Assembly (NCBI GenBank): GCA_003246505.1
Contig: QKAI01000170.1
Span: 1-7,265, forward strand
DNA length: 7,265 nucleotides
Direction: 5' to 3'
From: Spirochaetaceae bacterium
GTDB lineage: Bacteria; Spirochaetota; Spirochaetia; DSM-2461
Part shown: in pieces, positions 5,087-7,265 of the stretch
How positions within the stretch are numbered: position 1 is the first letter of the stretch
How the letters are laid out: the number at the start of each line of letters is the position of its first letter
Made by a program: the position numbers and the translations under genes
Notes under the pieces: generated by a model
Seen by the model: only the letters and a program-made list of their open reading frames with translations
Told to the model about the DNA's origin: nothing
Database searches by the model: none

Positions 5087-7265
5087 ATGAAAAACAAGCA
5101 GATTGGAGTGCTCTTTCTCGTACTTGCCGTCATTCTGTCCGGTTGCAACCTGGGCATGATGAACAGCGTGCAGATCGTCACTAACCCCACATTGGAAGTG
5201 TCTCTGGGAGAAAGGCTGAATGTCTTTTCCGAGTTTCTGGATATTGACCAGGAACTGAATGATATGACCGTCGACACGGAGGGATTGGAACAGGATACAA
5301 CGGTAACCACCGGCAATCCGATCTCTCTCCACCTGGAACAGGATATGATAGACATATCCATCAACGACTTCGCCGGGGAAACCCTGGCGCTGGACACGGT
5401 GGATCAGGCTATCGATCCGGTGACCTTTGATATACCCAGCATCGGGACCACCGAATCCATCACCCAGGATTTCGGCCCCATCGACCTTCCCATCGACGCC
5501 AGCGTCCCCACCGTCTCCGTTTCGGCTGTAGAGCCGGGGACAACCCTGAGCGACACTCTCACCACGCCCGCGATTAGCGCCACCGGTTTCGATACCCTCA
5601 CCTTCGCTTCGGGGACCCTTACGGGAAATGTGGCCATAAGTGGCGGTTCTGGAACTGTGGGCGTGACGATTAATTCTGCCACCATCAAGGATGGAGCCAC
5701 TACCATAGCTTCTGCCAGCAATGTTCCCATCACAGCGACGGGGGATCTCCAATTCGATCTGACAGGCATCACCCTTCCCTCTTCCTTCACCATGGTTCTA
5801 GACGTGATCATAAGCGGGGGTGTGGCGTCAACCTCATTCGATCTGGACATGAACTTCTCCTTCTCCGGGGACACCACCGTTTCCGCGGCGACCGGTATTA
5901 CGATAGATCAGGAATTCAGCAATTCCGTGACTATCCCCCTTTCCAGCTCCAACCTTATCAGCGCCACCATCGGAACCGGGGAAATAGACATAGACCTGTC
6001 ATTCGTGGGTTGGACCAATCTGAGCACCACCATGGATTTGTCCCTAATCCAGGGCGGCTCCGTCATAAGCAGCGTGACCGGCGTCACAGTGGCGGATCCC
6101 GCCGAATGGGATCTTTCCGGCGTAACCATTGGCAACGGGGACCTGACTCTGGACTACACGGTTTATGTGGATTCCACATCGGCCTATGCTTCCGATATCG
6201 CGGTCGCGACGGGAACCGATGAAATCACGGGAACCGCGGCCTCCTCCATCACCAACTTCTCCAGCCTCACCATGAGCGCCACGGGAATGAACTTCCAGCA
6301 GGAGCAGGCCACGAATCTGGGGTCGGACATTACCGACCTCGTCCAGACAATCAACTTCGGAGCAACCGCGGGCGTGACGGTAGCCCTTGCAAACAATCTG
6401 CCCACGGACATTGATGTTACCATAACCTCGGCGGCTCTGAATATTTCCGGAACCCACACCTTCCTGGCTGGGGATCTTACGGGGACCAATACCTGGGACA
6501 TTCTCGGCGCGGGTAATGCCCTGACCGTGGCTTCCGTAGCCGACTCTGCCATAGATGCGGATACCGATCCGGACGTGGACTTCACCGTGGATATCTCCCT
6601 CGCCGGATTCGACGAAGCCAATGAGGAACTGACTCTGACCAATGTGGCTCCCGGAGCCTCCTACTCCCTGTCCGGTTCCGTCGCAGCCGACCTGACCATC
6701 GACAGCGTGGTCATAGCCAGCGCCAGTATGAGCGATCAGTTCCCCTCCGCCGGCGCGGATCCCCTGGATTTCTCCATGCTGGGCGACTTTCTCCCCGATT
6801 CCATCACATTCGAGGGTATAAGCGCCAGCTTCGATCTGACCATGGACGCGGGCTCTCTCTCCCTGGACATGCTGGTTTACGCCCAGTACGATGACGCCGG
6901 CGGTACGGGGCAGAATTTGCCACTGGTCGGTACGGACACCAACTCCGACGGGATTCCCGATACCCCCAGAACGGCCAGCGGTAACGACAGCATATCTCTG
7001 GACGGCATTGGAACCCTGATTAACAACAGGGCTTCGAACATCGTCATATACTATGATGTCACGGCCAGCGGCGCTACCGTGTCCTTCGATAACAGCGTAG
7101 ACCAGAGAATCGCCGCGGCCGTCACCGCGGACATCCCATTCACAATGAAAGCCTCGGAGAACGCTTCCCTTACCGACGCCGACGGCAATCCGATCATCGA
7201 AGCCGCTACGGAGGATCTTTTCGGCCGGGACGGTTCCGCCGATGACGAGGATATTAACGACTACC
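5087..7265 (+). CDS. Large, very acidic secreted lipoprotein (partial, C-terminus off the window)
   Basis: I do not recognise the family. 726 codons are open without a stop and the gene runs off the window. The N-terminus is a lipoprotein signal: MKNKQ, a hydrophobic stretch (6-17), then the lipobox LSGC with the lipidated C20. Asn at +2 gives no inner-membrane retention signal, so an outer-membrane or surface location is likely. C20 is the only cysteine. The mature part is rich in Ser, Thr, Asp, Gly and alternating hydrophobics, suggesting stacked beta-sandwich modules. A hand count gives about 100 Asp+Glu against 4 Lys and 5 Arg. DTNSDGIPD (617-625) resembles a thrombospondin-3-type calcium loop and DADGNP begins at 697. 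The start ATG has AGGAG (5071-5075) 11 nt upstream, a long but usable spacing. It is transcribed divergently from the HD gene. An adhesin, a surface-layer component or an outer-membrane structural protein are all possible. Confidence 0.88.
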   Translation, partial: MKNKQIGVLFLVLAVILSGCNLGMMNSVQIVTNPTLEVSLGERLNVFSEFLDIDQELNDMTVDTEGLEQDTTVTTGNPISLHLEQDMIDISINDFAGETLALDTVDQAIDPVTFDIPSIGTTESITQDFGPIDLPIDASVPTVSVSAVEPGTTLSDTLTTPAISATGFDTLTFASGTLTGNVAISGGSGTVGVTINSATIKDGATTIASASNVPITATGDLQFDLTGITLPSSFTMVLDVIISGGVASTSFDLDMNFSFSGDTTVSAATGITIDQEFSNSVTIPLSSSNLISATIGTGEIDIDLSFVGWTNLSTTMDLSLIQGGSVISSVTGVTVADPAEWDLSGVTIGNGDLTLDYTVYVDSTSAYASDIAVATGTDEITGTAASSITNFSSLTMSATGMNFQQEQATNLGSDITDLVQTINFGATAGVTVALANNLPTDIDVTITSAALNISGTHTFLAGDLTGTNTWDILGAGNALTVASVADSAIDADTDPDVDFTVDISLAGFDEANEELTLTNVAPGASYSLSGSVAADLTIDSVVIASASMSDQFPSAGADPLDFSMLGDFLPDSITFEGISASFDLTMDAGSLSLDMLVYAQYDDAGGTGQNLPLVGTDTNSDGIPDTPRTASGNDSISLDGIGTLINNRASNIVIYYDVTASGATVSFDNSVDQRIAAAVTADIPFTMKASENASLTDADGNPIIEAATEDLFGRDGSADDEDINDY

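Noticed and set aside
4943..6642. Several long minus-strand open frames opposite the lipoprotein gene
   Set aside because: They overlap one another in different frames, lack domain content, and are explained by the scarcity of TTA, CTA and TCA codons in the lipoprotein gene.

Overview
The window looks like chromosome from an anaerobic bacterium with an outer membrane and a fairly GC-rich genome. The anaerobe call rests on a five-gene cluster of the 'orange protein' (ORP) type: two NifX-like metal-cofactor proteins, two ferredoxin-containing MinD/Mrp-type ATPases and a DUF134 regulator. The outer-membrane call rests on a large exported lipoprotein. A spirochaete or a sulfate-reducer-like lineage would fit, but nothing in the window fixes the taxon, and it contains no RNA gene, mobile element or CRISPR array that I can see.

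Layout. Minus strand, 1461 to 1: a SulP-family anion permease whose C-terminal STAS domain is cut off by the window edge. It has its own good sigma70-type promoter just outside the end of the preceding gene. Minus strand, 4230 to 1495: the ORP-like operon, in transcription order NifX/ORP-like protein with a His-rich tail, second NifX-like protein, Fe-S ATPase A, Fe-S ATPase B, DUF134 DNA-binding protein. Gaps are 20, 1, 1 and 2 nt. ATPase A has no ATG, GTG or TTG available ahead of its P-loop and most likely starts at a CTG. A TTGACA-type promoter with a perfect 14-bp palindrome over its predicted start site precedes the operon. Minus strand, 4897 to 4331: an HD-superfamily hydrolase with its own strong ribosome binding site. 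Positions 4898-5086 form a divergent intergenic region with candidate promoters both ways and several repeats. Plus strand, 5087 to the window end: a very acidic, Ser/Thr/Asp-rich lipoprotein of at least 726 residues, incomplete at its C-terminus.

How the genes work together. In Desulfovibrio, ORP binds a Mo-Cu sulfide cluster and is encoded with two Fe-S ATPases and NifX-like partners. By analogy the ATPases here may load or transfer a metal-sulfide cluster or regulate the NifX-like proteins, and the DUF134 protein may regulate the operon. This is inference from gene content and order. The permease, the HD protein and the lipoprotein have no evident functional tie to the operon. The long frames antisense to these genes (for example opposite the ATPases and the lipoprotein) are treated as shadows.
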